Assembly: GCF_901933205.1 (NCBI RefSeq)
Contig: NC_044576.1
Span: 13,363,024-13,427,023, forward strand
Direction: 5' to 3'
DNA: 64,000 nt
Source: Camarhynchus parvulus
Taxonomy: Eukaryota > Chordata > Aves > Passeriformes > Thraupidae
Below are positions 49,601 through 63,000 of this stretch, in pieces. The notes beneath the pieces were generated by a model that ran no database searches, had not been told where the DNA came from, and saw only the letters and a list, made by a program, of their open reading frames with translations. Made by a program: the position numbers and the translations under genes. The stretch's first letter is position 1. Each line of letters starts with the position of its first letter.

Positions 49601-51459
49601 CAAGACAAAAAGAATGAATGAGCTGGACACAGGATGAAATGCACACACAAAGGAAAAATTGGTGGAAGCTATTTCTAATGTTACACAAACATCAAATACT
49701 TAATTTCATCACCTAAAAAAAAATACTAGTATATGCAATTTCCTGAACTAAAAAAGTCAAGTTACATCCTAGAACACTACCATGTTGCAAAGGTCAAAAA
49801 TAACCCTGACAATCACCATCCTGATGTGCACAGCAGAAGTGCTCTGGTATCCCCAAATAACATGTCTCACAATTCAGTCAGGTGATAAAAATAAAAAGCC
49901 TCTAAGAATAAATTGAAGAATAAACTCTTTGCCAAGCTTTGCCATGCACAAATCTAACGTAAGACAGTGCTACACTGGGACTGAAACATCAGTTTTACCA
50001 ATGTCAAGTGATGTCTCCAACATACACAATTAAAACTAGCATCAAAGCAATTCAGTGGAAAACAATTAGAAAAATTTACCTTTTTTTCCTTATGATCCCA
50101 GTACATAAGAAGCCCAGGGGTTTACAATCCCTACAAAGTATTATTCAATAGATTTCTCTAATAATAATTTTCATCAAGCTGACTTACAAGAATATTTAAA
50201 GGATAGGAAAGGTGAAAACTACACTGAAGAGGAAATATTTGCAAGTACTGAGAAAAGCAAAGACATTATTCCTCAGGTTCAGGCCTTCATTTCCTACAAA
50301 TACAAAATCAGCTAAAAAAACCCTGCATATTTACAAGGTGTATATTTACACTATAGACCAGTGCCTGTGGGAGCTATGAAAAACAAACCAATAAAAAAGA
50401 GATTGAATTATTTACTGTGGAAATATGATTTTCATAAAATATATTTGCTTCTGTTTTGTAAGTTTTTTCCCACCTCTGAAATTTTATATGGAATTTAGCA
50501 TATTCACATTCACAGCATAAGATTAACATTATAAAATTTAACAATGCTGAAGCAGGCACTATAGTCTTGCAGGTTAATAATTCATCAAGTACACAGCATA
50601 ATATCCAGGAAAATTTTGGGGTGGTTTTTCTTTCTTTAAAAAAATAAACATATGGTTTTATTTTCAAGCTTTTTTTCTTAGTTTAAAAAATTTCCAAGTT
50701 CAGCTGCCAGTACGTTTACAGAAAAGTTTCCTCTCAAGTACTAGGGAGAGGAAGTTTTACTTAAACAGGGTATTAAAAAAAAACAAACAAAAAAAAAAAA
50801 ACCAAAAAACCACAACACCCCAAAAATCATCAAAAAGAACAAGAAAAAGGCTTAACATAAAATTCAAAAAGTTTGACAAAGAACTGAAATAGAAGCACTT
50901 CAAGGAGTCATTACAAAAGAGTAGGGAGAAGCAAGAGCCTCTGCAACAGCCTCACTGTGGACTTCTCCTTCCCATAAGGTCCAGATTCATCAAAGGTGTT
51001 TGCTTTTGGTTTTGTACTCACTTACTGCACTTCATTCTGAAAACTGTGTTCTGAATTGATAATAAGCAAACAATATAGTGACAAGCATAAGAATAGAGTT
51101 ATTTGATTGCCCTAATTCAAAGAACTCACTGAACAATTCTGGTACACAATGGTACAAACTAGCCTGATATATTATATCATCCATGAAATTCATAACAGAA
51201 AACGGGCAGAAGGGATTTAATACAACATTCAACATAGGAAGATGTTATGCTCAAAGGTTATTAAATCAACACTTAGAATAATTCTTAAATACTCACAAAG
51301 GATGTGTCACACTGAAAAACAAACAAGTGAAAAATACACTCCATTACTTATGATCAGAATGTTTTCATTTAGCTTTCATTCTGAAAATCTTTTCCAGTTA
51401 CATTTCCCCCCCAAAAAATCAGTGTTTGTTTTGGGCTTGCTTGTTTTTGTTTTTTTTAA
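46661..51459. other. Unique noncoding stretch
   Basis: I see no gene. An A/C-rich low-complexity segment lies at about 50774-50835. Frames at 46668-47077, 48539-48772, 50374-50667 and 51032-51235 show no family signatures. Confidence 0.6.
50774..50835. repeat. A-rich / A+C low-complexity tract
   Basis: Long A runs broken by single C or CC residues, grading into ACAACACCCC. It is a simple-sequence tract. There is no poly(A) signal or transcript-like sequence upstream to suggest a processed pseudogene. Confidence 0.75.
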
Positions 51460-51700
51460 TTTGCAAGTACCAGGCAGTAATTTAATAAAATTGCCTGTTG
51501 GCTGTGTGACACTGTGGGCTAAGCACCAATTCACCAGTCCATTACAGGCCGTGTTTCTTTAGCTGCACTAATGCATAAATGACTATCCATGTCAATGCCC
51601 TGGGCATTAAAGGTTATTGTGACAGTAATCCAATTCAAAGTTGTAATTTTTTCCTTTTAAGAAGAGCTTCTGTTGTTATTGTGATATAAGAAAAGTTGCT
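51460..51700. promoter_or_regulatory. Candidate conserved noncoding element with AP-2-like palindrome
   Basis: Repeat-free block with mixed composition in an AT-rich setting. AATGCCC-T-GGGCATT (51594-51608) is a perfect 15-bp palindrome that contains GCCCTGGGC, fitting the GCC-N3-GGC core of TFAP2 factors. Also present are CACTAATGCATAAATGAC near 51567 and TGTGACAGTAATCC near 51619. Function is inferred; only the motifs are observed. Confidence 0.33.
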
Positions 51701-54700
51701 TTCTTAACAAGATTTTGAAAAGTGAAGAATAAGACAGGTAGAACTCTGAAGCTGGAACTGAATGACAGAAAAACCAAACCTGTGACTAAAACCATTTCAA
51801 CTAATTATTAAAATTCCCCATTGCTGAACATCTTCACCTTTAAGCATGATCAAACTCAGTAACAACAATTTCTTACTGAATTTCCAGGCCAGTATCCATC
51901 TTTAATGGAGCCAAAACATTTTTCACATTGAAATTCACAAGAGAGCTGTATGTACAAGTTTACTATGTTACCAGTATGCTTCCACCACAGGAAAAGGGCC
52001 GGTGCTTCCAGAAGTCATTCCCAGTCTCTGTTTTCTTTAGTGTAAGCAAAGACAACACTAAGAATAATTTCTTTATGCTATTTTAATTTTACATATTGAA
52101 CCTTACAAGCTTGAGAGGCACAGACCTGCTATGTTCTGCTAATTCAGTGCTGGAAAATCAGAACACAAAACTCAGTTATCTGTGACAGCAATGAACAAAT
52201 GATCAGCACAACAAACTGGCCATGGAAGATAGATTTTTTGTAGGAGACACAAAGGCTGTGTAACAATCAAAGTAACAAGATAACCTTTCCCTTTTCACAA
52301 TGGTTCTTTCCTGTCAGACCACATCCACGAGGATCAAAAGTTAAATTCCAACAACCAAGACAAACTTTCCAACTAATTTTCAGCAATCTTCATAGGAACA
52401 TGCCTAGGAGAGTAACTTAATCACCACTTTAGTGATCCCAGTTCCCAAGACTCAAATCAAGCACAGCTCATATCCTTTCCTACTCAATCCCATCTAATTG
52501 GTATCTCACTGCAGTGAATTCAGTTTTAGAAGCCTCACCTGTTTAATATTTGCATTTCATTTCTGAGATAGTTTATCATGCACATACAACTTAGGCCATT
52601 AGAATTATTATTTTGTTCAGAATCATTTTTGCTTCTTCAATCTTATTGCAGAACGTTCCCCTTGGCTGGAAAAATCATTGCCTTCCACAGAAAGCTGACA
52701 AAAAGAAATCTGTGTTTCTTTGGTAATGATGGTATCATTCATGAGTATCATAACCATAAACTGAGAGCTCAGATGTGTTTTACATCCAGATTCAATTGAT
52801 GTCTTTAGAGAAGCAGCCACTGAATACTCACATGCTGATTTGGTTATGTGACTTTGGGCTTTTTCTCTCTCAAAACAAAAAGCAACCAAACAAACCAACT
52901 GACTTAAAAAAACAACCAAAAACTAAAAAACCCACCAACAAAAAAACCCTCTGATAACAAAACCTGGATTGCTAAATTTTGAAAAAAATAGCTTTTTACC
53001 ACTAATCTAGGGATATGGTCTTGAATTTATACTACTTAGCCTCCTCTCATGTAAAGAAATGTCTTTTGAAATGTCACAAGTGACAAAAGCAAGGTACTAA
53101 AAATTATAGCAGGGAGCTGCAAACCATGTGGAAATAACTTCTTTTGAAGAAATTATTTATGTAGGCTTTTCTTTTAGTAATTCAATAATGACATTGTTAC
53201 CAATTCATGTTAACTCTTTCAATTGCACCTAAATGAAAAAGAAAAAACCCACTGTTCTAGTTGCATACATTACTCAAACTCAGGAATGTATCTAGCCTAA
53301 CTGTATGGTAATTTCATTAACTTGAAAAATAATATTCAGTTCAAAATGTACTTACAATTATTTTTTCTTGCAAGTATTTTATCTAAACTTAGATGGTGAG
53401 GATGGGGCATGCAGGGGAGGGAGAAAGGAAGTGTACAGAGGTGTGGTGGGAGTGAGAGAGAGAGGGGAAAAAAAAGACATTGTCTCTGGAACAGAAGACA
53501 TTAAAAAACAGAGCAGAGAAAGAGATTCCAAATTTGTTGAATTAATTCTGCTCTTCACTGTTGTAAAGCTAGTTAGCCTGTCAGTTCTAAGACCCATTCT
53601 CCCATTCCTTTAAGTCCCTTGGATGGGTAAACCAAAAGCTGGATAATTGCTACTGACAGAGACACGGTCATGGGATTAGACCCTGCTAGTACCACAGAGG
53701 AAAAGCACTACTTGCACACTGCTCAAGTGTCTCCTGAGAAACAGATGTTGAGTAAGTTTAATTCAGTACTCATTCTGTGTTCTCATTTCCTCATTAAAGG
53801 TACATCCTTCACCAAGGCCTGAAAGTAACGGGCAGAGAACTGGTATTGCTTTCTTTAAGTTTATTTCTCAGTCATCACCTGCTCATTTTTCCTCAAGAAA
53901 AGCACAGTTAAGTTATTAGCTCCTCAGAGGTTTGTGTGAGGAAAACAGGAACATCAGAAAATATTCTGCAGAAGGGTGACCATCAATTAGTAATGCCAGG
54001 TAAAATGCACAAAAGATTGAAACCCCTGACAGCACAGGTGCTGTTATTATCTGAGAAGGAAAACTTCTTCCTACTCAGAACCAGCTCAGAAGTAGGAAGT
54101 TGAACATAAGGAAAATGCAGCTGTCAAAACACTTCTATAACTGACTTACTGCATAAAGAGAAACGTGTAAAACTAGATATAACCAACATATATGTCTGGA
54201 ATCCAAAAAATATAAAGAGAGTATTTCCATTCCTGAGTCTATGTGTATTTTGTTTATACAGGAACATGTTAATGAATAACCATCTTTAAACCAAAATGGT
54301 TATATATGCACATTTAATCTCCATAATCTCTAGTGCGCATCCATATGGAGGCACTTGTAAAAAATTTGCTTTTACAATTACATTAGAAAACACTGGTGGA
54401 ATCTACATCACCTTTGTGTAGTAAATAATAATTTAAAGCAGGGTAGTGTCTACCCACCTTTGTCTAAATGTTGAAAGATAGGTACAACACTTGCAAAAGT
54501 CACAGTTTTTTGAAACACTGACCTTTTCTGCAATGTCATACACCAGTGCTGAATATTCTGAGAGCTCAGTGAGATCAGTCCCTTAGATCCTCCCTTGAAA
54601 CACTTTGGACCACTGACTTAGAGTGGTGACCACAGTTCACTCAGAGCTGCATTACAGAAGCATTAAGTGTTGTACAATTATAAACATTACAATGAATTAC

Positions 54701-56080
54701 GTCCCAGTTTCCATGTGCCTCTAAAGATGTGATGATAAACAAGACAAAGAGTCAGTGCACATTTTAAGATGCACAATTATCACTTTGCCACTCCTTCATT
54801 CTCATATTTCTACATTTCCTACCCAGACATCCCTCTAGACAGAAGGACTTAAACAAGTGGACTTGACCACTTGTTTGGAGAAAATGGTTCAATAATAGTG
54901 ATTCTCATCCAGCACATCTTCTCTTCAGTTGCTTGGAACTACTTCTGAATGTGACAACCACTGCTTTTGCAGGGTTTATTATCTACTGCCTTTCTTTTCA
55001 TACTGCCATCTCAATAGCTTTGCATAATTTAACACAAACATGCCACCAGCCTTCCCATGAGTCATTACAACCTGTCTTAAAAAATGTAATACGTGGCATT
55101 CAAAAGTATCATCTTAATTCAATGTTAAAGCTCCCTCACTTGCAACCCAGTGGATCTTCATTCCTTTATCCTGGACTAACATCGTCTCTATGGAGTGAGG
55201 TCTCTCTCTCCTCCTAAGCTCAAGATAGCAGCATCAGTAGCTCTGTAGGTCAAACAATTTCCTCTCTCAGAAAAAGCCTTCTTCTTTGAATCACTTATAA
55301 AGACTGGCTTTTTACCTGTTCCTTTTTCCTTCTAGCAGCCCAGCCTCTGCCATGCCTATTCCTGATGCAAACTCCTTCTTTGCTGTTTCTTTCATTCCTT
55401 GCCTTCCTCAGCTTCTGCTTAGATGGGTTTCACAAACCCTGCCTTTATATAATCATAAATCACATGAAAATATAAATCTCATCTGTTGGCTAACACTCAC
55501 ATGAAGCCTTTTATTTTCTCTTTATTGCTAATGCTCGAAAGATACCCAGATCCTGGTATGAAATGTTTATACACAAAATGTGCAAATAGCACAAGAATAA
55601 ATACAGTACTTTAACTTTGAAGCTTAAGAAAATTGGAAATGCAGTAAGAATGGATGTGAGTATATACTCACCAAATCCCTCAGCAAAATGATATATTTAG
55701 GATGACAGAAAATCCAAGAAAAAGGTTTTGAGAAGGAAATAGACACAGATCCAAATCTGGATGTATAGGGACCACCATCCCTTCACCCTTCTATGTCACT
55801 CTTTTATCATCCACTGGATTGACCTCATGGCTCTCCTTTATAAGTGAGTGTCCAACGCTTTGCTGTAATTTTCAATTAAAGGGTAATTTTATCTAAGAGT
55901 ATTACTTTTAGTGGATACTCCTAACATCAATTCCTTTCTATCAAATTACTGTTAAGCTTTGGTCTTTCTCACACATTCAAATGCTGAGTACATCATTCAT
56001 TTCCAGCTATCCCAAAGGTTGGAATTCATGCACAGTTAGATCAGACTCCAAGGGAACATGAGCTTCTATGCATCAGTCAC
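51701..56080. other. Unique noncoding stretch
   Basis: I see no gene or named transposon. A/C-rich simple sequence lies at about 52873-52950, and a purine-rich stretch at 53386-53530 explains a pair of opposite-strand frames there. A perfect 10-bp inverted repeat lies at 54851-54876 (separate entry). The plus-strand 94-codon frame at 54933-55217 has no recognisable domain. Confidence 0.6.
54851..54876. repeat. Perfect 10-bp inverted repeat
   Basis: AAACAAGTGG (54851-54860) and CCACTTGTTT (54867-54876) are perfect reverse complements separated by ACTTGA. CAAGTGG/CCACTTG fits the NKX2-class homeodomain core (CACTTGA/CAAGTG) as well as an E-box-like CACTTG, present here in inverted pairs. About one inverted repeat this strong is expected by chance in the window. 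Confidence 0.4.
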
Positions 56081-56290
56081 CACCTAACAGATGGGGTTGG
56101 GTAGAAACTTCACCCAGGGGCAGGGGATTGCAGTAACTCCCTCTGAGGGGTTTCTGCGAGTCTCCAGCCTGGCTGGGGGCTGATGAGCGCAGGGACAGTG
56201 CAAGGCAAATATCTGAAGCACTTCTGGGTTACAGCTGCACTAACCACTCATCCACCTTCCCCAGCTGACACAGCAGCAGGTTCTCCAGCA
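56081..56290. other. GC-elevated patch of unknown origin
   Basis: In 56101-56220, 69 of 120 bases are G or C (57.5%), clearly above the flanks. The text (CCCAGGGGCAGGGG, CTCTGAGGGG, CCTGGCTGGGGGC) has a retroelement-like flavour, but I cannot align it to CR1 or to any LTR I know. An old unclassified repeat fragment is possible. Confidence 0.35.
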
Positions 56291-59200
56291 CCCATTTTCT
56301 GAAGACATTCAAATTAAACCAGTTTTATACAAGATACTAGGTATAAGAGAACCTATAACAAGAGTTAAGTATAACAAGTATAACCAGAATGAAAAACCAG
56401 TCTACTTAATGAAGTGCAAATAAAACAGCATATATGAAATAGCTGCTGGAACTACAAATGAGGCCAAGACTGACACTACACTTCAAAAACATAATTAATG
56501 TGTTTAAAAATTAAAATTTTCTTTCCATGTATAAATTTTCAAGTTATCTATCACTTCTCCCAGCTGATATTTAAAAAAAAAAAACTAATGTAAAATATTG
56601 CTGTAACACAGACACATGTTGGATTTAAAAGTCTTACCTGCAGCTTAATGTTTATACAGTATATATAAGACCGACAATGAAAAGCCTACAAGGCTTTTTA
56701 TAAGACATGCTGAGAGCAATAAATGTTAAAGGATAAACCTCAGTTTTAAATATTTCTCACAGTATTTAATTTGCTTTTAAATTTAAGTTTCAATATTGAC
56801 ACTTTCAAATATTAAGGCAGTTACACTCAGCTTTCATGGTGGTTTTTAAAAATAAGCAGCCCTTTTCCATTAACCCGCACTCAAAACTAAGTTATGTATA
56901 GGTTACTTAATTTCACTTAAGGTCAACAATACACTGGAATAAATTATTGTTTCATTTATTATTTTGTCAATAACTGCAATTTGCTGAAACAAATCTTGGA
57001 TGTTTCCTGCCCATAATTAACTACCTCACAAATATTAAATACTATTAAAACACATAAGACTACAGTAGATTTATACAATAAAGATTGATTTTTTCCAATT
57101 GTGTCAAAAAAGATCAACTTTTTTTTTTAATTTTTAAGCAAAATATAACTTTAAATAACTGACAACAAAGTCAGCATTATAGACATATGGCCAAAACATA
57201 CTTAACAGTTCAAGGAAAGAGTTATATCACAATTTACTAATCACACATGAAAAGCATTTATTGCATTTTAAAGTGCAGTACTCTGTGCAGACCTGATTCA
57301 AGATCTCCTGGAACTGATTTTTTCAATGTATCAGAGGTTTTTTTCCTAAATACCAATTGAACTTTTACTTCATGAACATCAAAAAGATTAAATAAAGATT
57401 AATTGAATAGAGAAAAAAAGTGTTAAAAAAATTACATGAGGCAAAAGCCTCTGTGTCTTCAGGATATGAAGATATGAATCAACTCTTTTCACCTACTGCT
57501 GGAGTATGAACTGAAGAAAAGTCTGGCATCTTCTACACACAAGCACGAGAAGGATTACTACTGTGTTCAGTGAACCCTTGCCCACACATATATTAAGACT
57601 CTCAAGAGAAAAGTGGGTCACATTCTAATCATAAAAACACACTGACTTGTACAAGAAAACATTTTATTACCCTTTAAACCTTTGTTTTTGCAGCTGCAAA
57701 ACAGCTTTATTAAGAGAGATAACACATATGTGATCATCTGCCAGCGTGGTAGTGCCTGTGCAGCATTACACTGTTAACACAGCTTCTTTTCAAAGATACA
57801 TTACTAAAATGGATATACACTTCTGGGGCCTCCTATCTCACACTGATTCAAAGGAGAAGAGTCAGTAATCAATAAAATAGGTACATCTGATGAACTCGCT
57901 GATTCTCTAACAGTTTACTCCTTCCAGAGGTATATATAACATGTTAAAGGATTTTGTTATGTTTAGCTGTTACTGCAAGCTAGGGAAAAACCCTATATGT
58001 AAATGAATGACTTAGCAAAGTTCTATATTAACTAATCACAGAACCTAAAGACACAAAGACAGGCCCAGCTCTTGATATCACTCTTCCTGAAGAGAACAGG
58101 ACCACTTGTTTAATAAGAAACTTAACATAAAGTCCCATACATTGCAGTGCACTTTACACAACTTTCAGAAAAAAAGGAATTATTTCTAGAGGAGAAAAGG
58201 CATATTTACATTGACCAGAATGTTCTGAAAGGCCTAAAGGCCTTAGGTGAACAATTTCATGCTGCCTTTAAATCACTCCCTTGCATTCCACAGTGAATTA
58301 AAAGTGATTCTCACCCAAAACCCTCAGTACCTCCACGATTCAAGAGTCAAACATTAATTGTAGGTACTCCCTTAGCACTTGTGAGGCAAGCTCAGGACTG
58401 CACACCTGCAGAACCCAGAACATTCTTTCTGCCATACGCTACTAACACCATCTCCTTTAATAGCCTACAGAGATACATTCACCTTGCCACACACATGAAA
58501 CAGGTCAATCGACCAGGCATGTTTAGGCCAAGGAAAAGGAGGTGAAAGGTCTCTCCTTGTCTTTCTCCCCTCTCCCCTCCTTAAATGAAGGTCAATCTAA
58601 CAAATATAACTCATAAAGCTTTCTACCTTTCCAGTATCAATTCAAGTGTTAAATCAACTGTTAAATTTTCTTGTGCGTACTTCTCTGCACTTTGTTCACT
58701 TAACCCATAACTTTAACTGAAATTACTCTGGGACTGAGAGCAGAAGGGTTTATCTGAGAAAAAAAACAAACAGAAAGAGAGAATTTGAGTTCAGGTATTT
58801 AGGTTATGTCAGAAAATATATTTGACTCTTAATTACTCTTCCATTGTAAGTAGGCTGAATTTTCTTTTCAAGCCAGAGATTACCAAAGAAAAAACAATCT
58901 GGCTATTCAGGAAAAATATAAGGATCAAAACTACCATATAGAATATATGTTTTCTGCCTGATTTATTTAAATTGAAAAATATATAAGTGCATTTATAAGA
59001 ATTGCTTTTTCTTTTGTATTTATCAGTCTCCTCAATCTTACCTCCATTACTGCCATGACAGAATAATTAATTTCAGTCAATCAATCATTTAAATAAACCT
59101 CACAGGTGACCTCAAAATAACACATAATCCACCAAGAACCAGTCACAACAACAATCTTTAAATTCCCTTGGAAAGGAAAATTAAGCCAGCTATGTGTGGC

Positions 59201-59591
59201 TTGGGGCAACCTAAGCTGTAAATCTCTCTTTTCTGATCTCTTCATAGGGATGAAAGAGCAGCACTGCTCTGGATTACATAGAACAATTATGTGTTCTAAA
59301 AACTCAGGGAATCAGGTTTCAAACAGCTTTAATCATGACCAATTAACTGCATCTTTTGCCACCCTGTAATAGTTCCACTGATGTCTAAAGAACCACTTTA
59401 GGAAGCCAATCCCTTAACATCTAAGTATATGGATACTAAAAGGTCTGTTTGTATTTGTCAGCAAATCCAAATAGAGGCCCCCTGCCTGGCTGAACAAGTA
59501 CCCACCCCCTTCTCCCTTTGCTGCATACCTGAAAAAAGGTGGAGCAGGCTTTGAGCACTTGAGCAGGCTGCTATTAATGTGAGCCCATGGA
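56291..59591. other. Unique noncoding stretch
   Basis: AT-rich sequence with no gene, RNA gene or named repeat. Small palindromes such as CACATATGTG (57723-57732) and AAGGCCTT (58237-58244) are at chance level. The only low-complexity tract is T-rich at 57119-57138. Confidence 0.62.
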
Positions 59592-60023
59592 AGCAACTGT
59601 GGATGTGGGTTCCACAGTTGCTCTGGCAATCACTCAGAGAACACAGTGGTTATTTAAATAACCACTTCCTTCTTTGAGGATATAAATGTGTTGTGCTGTC
59701 CTAAAAGCAGGAGTTACTCTCTTCAGCAGTACTGTCTTTGATATTTTGAAGATTGGCAGCATGCTTTTTTTAGCTTTCTTACAGCAGCCTTCCCTTCAAA
59801 ATTTTCCACCAGCCCACTGCTCCCAACAGGAACAACAGTGTCAATATAACAAAACGACATGATTCCATCAGCTGCCAGAACATTGCCACTAAGGGGTCAG
59901 TCTGAGAACCAGCAGATGACACAGCAGTAAAAATGCCGATGCCTTTTTTATACTACAACTCTCATCACTGCTACCCACGGCAGCGCTTCACCAAGGAGAA
60001 ATTTTATGAAAACCTTGGTGAAG
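59592..60023. repeat. Cluster of three perfect inverted repeats
   Basis: Three strong dyads fall within 432 bp. (1) AGCAACTGTGGA (59592-59603) pairs with TCCACAGTTGCT (59611-59622), 12 bp across a 7-bp loop. (2) 59645-59666 is a perfect 22-bp palindrome: AGTGGTTATTT followed by its exact complement. (3) CTTCACCAAGG (59986-59996) pairs with CCTTGGTGAAG (60013-60023), 11 bp across a 16-bp loop. In random sequence I would expect fewer than one of each in the whole window. No terminal target duplication or coding frame explains them. The cluster may be structured RNA, a regulatory element or coincidence. Confidence 0.55.
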
Positions 60024-63000
60024 ATAGCCACTCAGGGTTGCAACAAGATATATATGAAGTCATAACAGTACAGGAAATGTGAAGCTCTTGAAATACAAAA
60101 GGCTCAGCAGTGTAAATTCAGAAGATGAACTGACTATAAGTTTGTAATTCAACCAAGCAATGAAGTTGTTAGGTAGACAAAAAAATCTCAGTAAAATTTA
60201 CTTTTGTTTTCAATTAGTCAAACAAGGCACCTTGTGCCCAAGGGCACCACACTTTGATTTAGGGACCCTAAATTCCTGTCCTCATATTCCCTAGCAGACA
60301 AAAACCACTAGGTAGCAAAGCTTTCAGAGCAAACCTAAAAAGAAGAAAACTGCTCTCAAATAGCAGAGAAAATCAACCCAACATGCAAGATGAATCCCAC
60401 CTCTTCAAGACTGATATTATCAAGCAGAAACTAACTGAGTTGTTGTAAACTCCAGGATATACAATAGGCAAGAATACACAATAAGCAAAGAAGGGAAGAG
60501 GTTACAACTTCTTAGACCAAGGGATACTGTTAGAACTAGACAGGCCTTTTGACATGCACAGCATTCTTCACATCTGAAGCAGAATCAGCAACATTTGATT
60601 TAAATACTAGTCAAGAAAAGCTGATAGGAATTTAGCCAGATTATGCTAATCAGCTGGTAATCTGAGGGAAAAAGCAGTTAATATCTGTGGTGCAGAGAGG
60701 AATGTTAACAAGGAGGGAGCGCCTGGCTTACACATGCCTAAAGCCATAATTTCACCTTCCCTATTTGTCTACTGCTCTAGGCAAATAACTACTTTGCCTA
60801 CAGCTTAAGCAAGCCTGGTGAGACAGCTGAACTGAAAACTGAGAAAAGATTCTTTATACCTTCATTATAAATGTACTGAAATTTCAGCAGAATGAGCATG
60901 TTTTGAGTTGGCAGCAAGTACTTCAGGATTCAATAATGTACTGCCAGAGAGGCTGTGCCGTGGTAAATAAACACTGTAGCTTTGACTGTACAACTTGGCT
61001 TTAAAGTGACTTCTACCTGACACTCTGCTCATACAAACACTAAGAGAAGTCTTGCAAAAAGTTAATTGCTTGAGGCCATTTGTCCTGAAACAAATGGGTT
61101 GATTATAACAACTTCAAGGAAAGTTTAGGAGTGTATATAGGGTGTAGACCCATATCCATATGCCACTGGTAAAGCAAAGATTTCCTTTGCAAAAGCACCC
61201 TAGCAGCTCCTTCTCCCAGCAAATGCACATCAGCAAGTGCAGAAGGATTTTCTGGAAGAAGTATCCAAGCACTTGTGTCTTGGAGTACAAGAAAGCATTA
61301 CACAGAGCTCCATTATCACCAGCAGTTTTCAACCAACAACGTAAAATTAAAACAAAACCCTAAATTTAGTATGTTTTATCATCAATACATACACAAACCT
61401 AATTAAGCATCCACCCCAGTTAACAGGCTGCATGCACAAGCATGTTTCAGAAACCACATGTGGAGGCTGTCCAGAAAGGTCCTTTAGAAACATCAGGCCT
61501 GTTTATCTCCTATACAATGAAGAATCAACCAAGTCATAGACTGAAAATGTCAGTGACTTTCACCTCCTCCCTGGTGGAGGAGAAAAAGACAGTTTTATCT
61601 GTCTGAGCACAGGACAGCCTTGGATGTAAGGTAACTGTGATTTCTTAAGAAGAAAAAATAATTTTACAAGCTACATATGATATCACTGAAACATATCACA
61701 CACACATTGATCCCATGAAGATTTGTTACAAAATTGTATTGGTAACAGTCGTGAGTCCTTTGCACCATAGCCAAAGCTCCTACCACCGTATGTGATGCTG
61801 CTTGTTCAGCCCAGTCCCTCAGAAGCTGTGAAAAGATGCTGTCCAAATCTTAACAGAGTAATTCCAAAAACTCAGATCTATACTCTACACAGATCTTTAA
61901 TTTTTATTTCTAGTTCTGTGTTTGCATTTTCTTTTTTTTTTTTTTTGAATGAATGAGATCAGCACAGCCCTTTACCAGGATGCTTTTCAAATGTGCTATG
62001 TTTTTACTAGAGCAATTCAACTTCAAAAGGATGCAGTAGACAATTGTATGTAGAAGTTGAGAAATCTTTTGTGTCCTCTTGCTGCAGAAAAGCAACTTTC
62101 ATACAGACCAAGAGGTCCCTACTTGTGTAAAATAAAACACTTGGTGTTTACTTGACAGAAACAGGTGATTCTATTTAAACTAGACAGGTTGCAATAAAAC
62201 ATTTGAGTCCCAATTGCTGACTGCTTACTTCTGCATTCCAGCTACAAAATGTTGGTACCTTGGTAGTCATTAACCACTTCTAATGCCTCAATGAATCAGC
62301 CATGCTGCGACAAAACGTGGAAACCACTACTTTGTTTCCCTATAAATGCAGATTGCAATACCCAAGACAGAAATAAACTAAACTGTGCTGCTGGGCTGCA
62401 CTTCTGAAAATTAAGTACTTCTGAGATGACTGAAATTCCTGTAACCTGTACTTTAGCTAAGCTATCACACTTCTCTTTCCCCATTACAAGACTTCAAGGT
62501 TTCCACAGTTCTGATATTTATCAGTGGGGTTCTCCAATGTCACTAGATCATTTTCAAAGAAAAAAAAAATCTTGTTTTGAATTAGTCCAGGAAGTGAGTA
62601 ACCTTTTGGAGTGATATTACAACCAAAGAACATGAAGGCCCTCACTCAAAGCAGCACAAGGGATTCCATGTTCACAGGATGAAGTACAAAAAGCCATAAT
62701 ACACACAAGGACTGAGCTGAGCACTTCAGGAAGCATCCCTACTGCAGATCTGGCTGAGTTACATGAGAGTGAAGATCTAGTAGCACCTTTTCAAGTGGCT
62801 CAAGACTACTGCTGCTGGAAGCCTTTCCTGCCCGTGTGACTCACAATAAAAACAGCCTCAGTGTAGTAAACACCTTCACATAGATTATTTTTTCTTTATA
62901 AAACTTCTCCTGGATATGGAAACTGAGACAACACCAGTACTTCATACTAATTTAAAAGAGATCTCTCTTAAAAAATCACCTCGTTTGAAGGTATTTTTAA

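Noticed and set aside
61931..61946. Second T run as the tail of a retroposed transcript
   Set aside because: Adjacent minus-strand sequence has no polyadenylation signal or recognisable gene.
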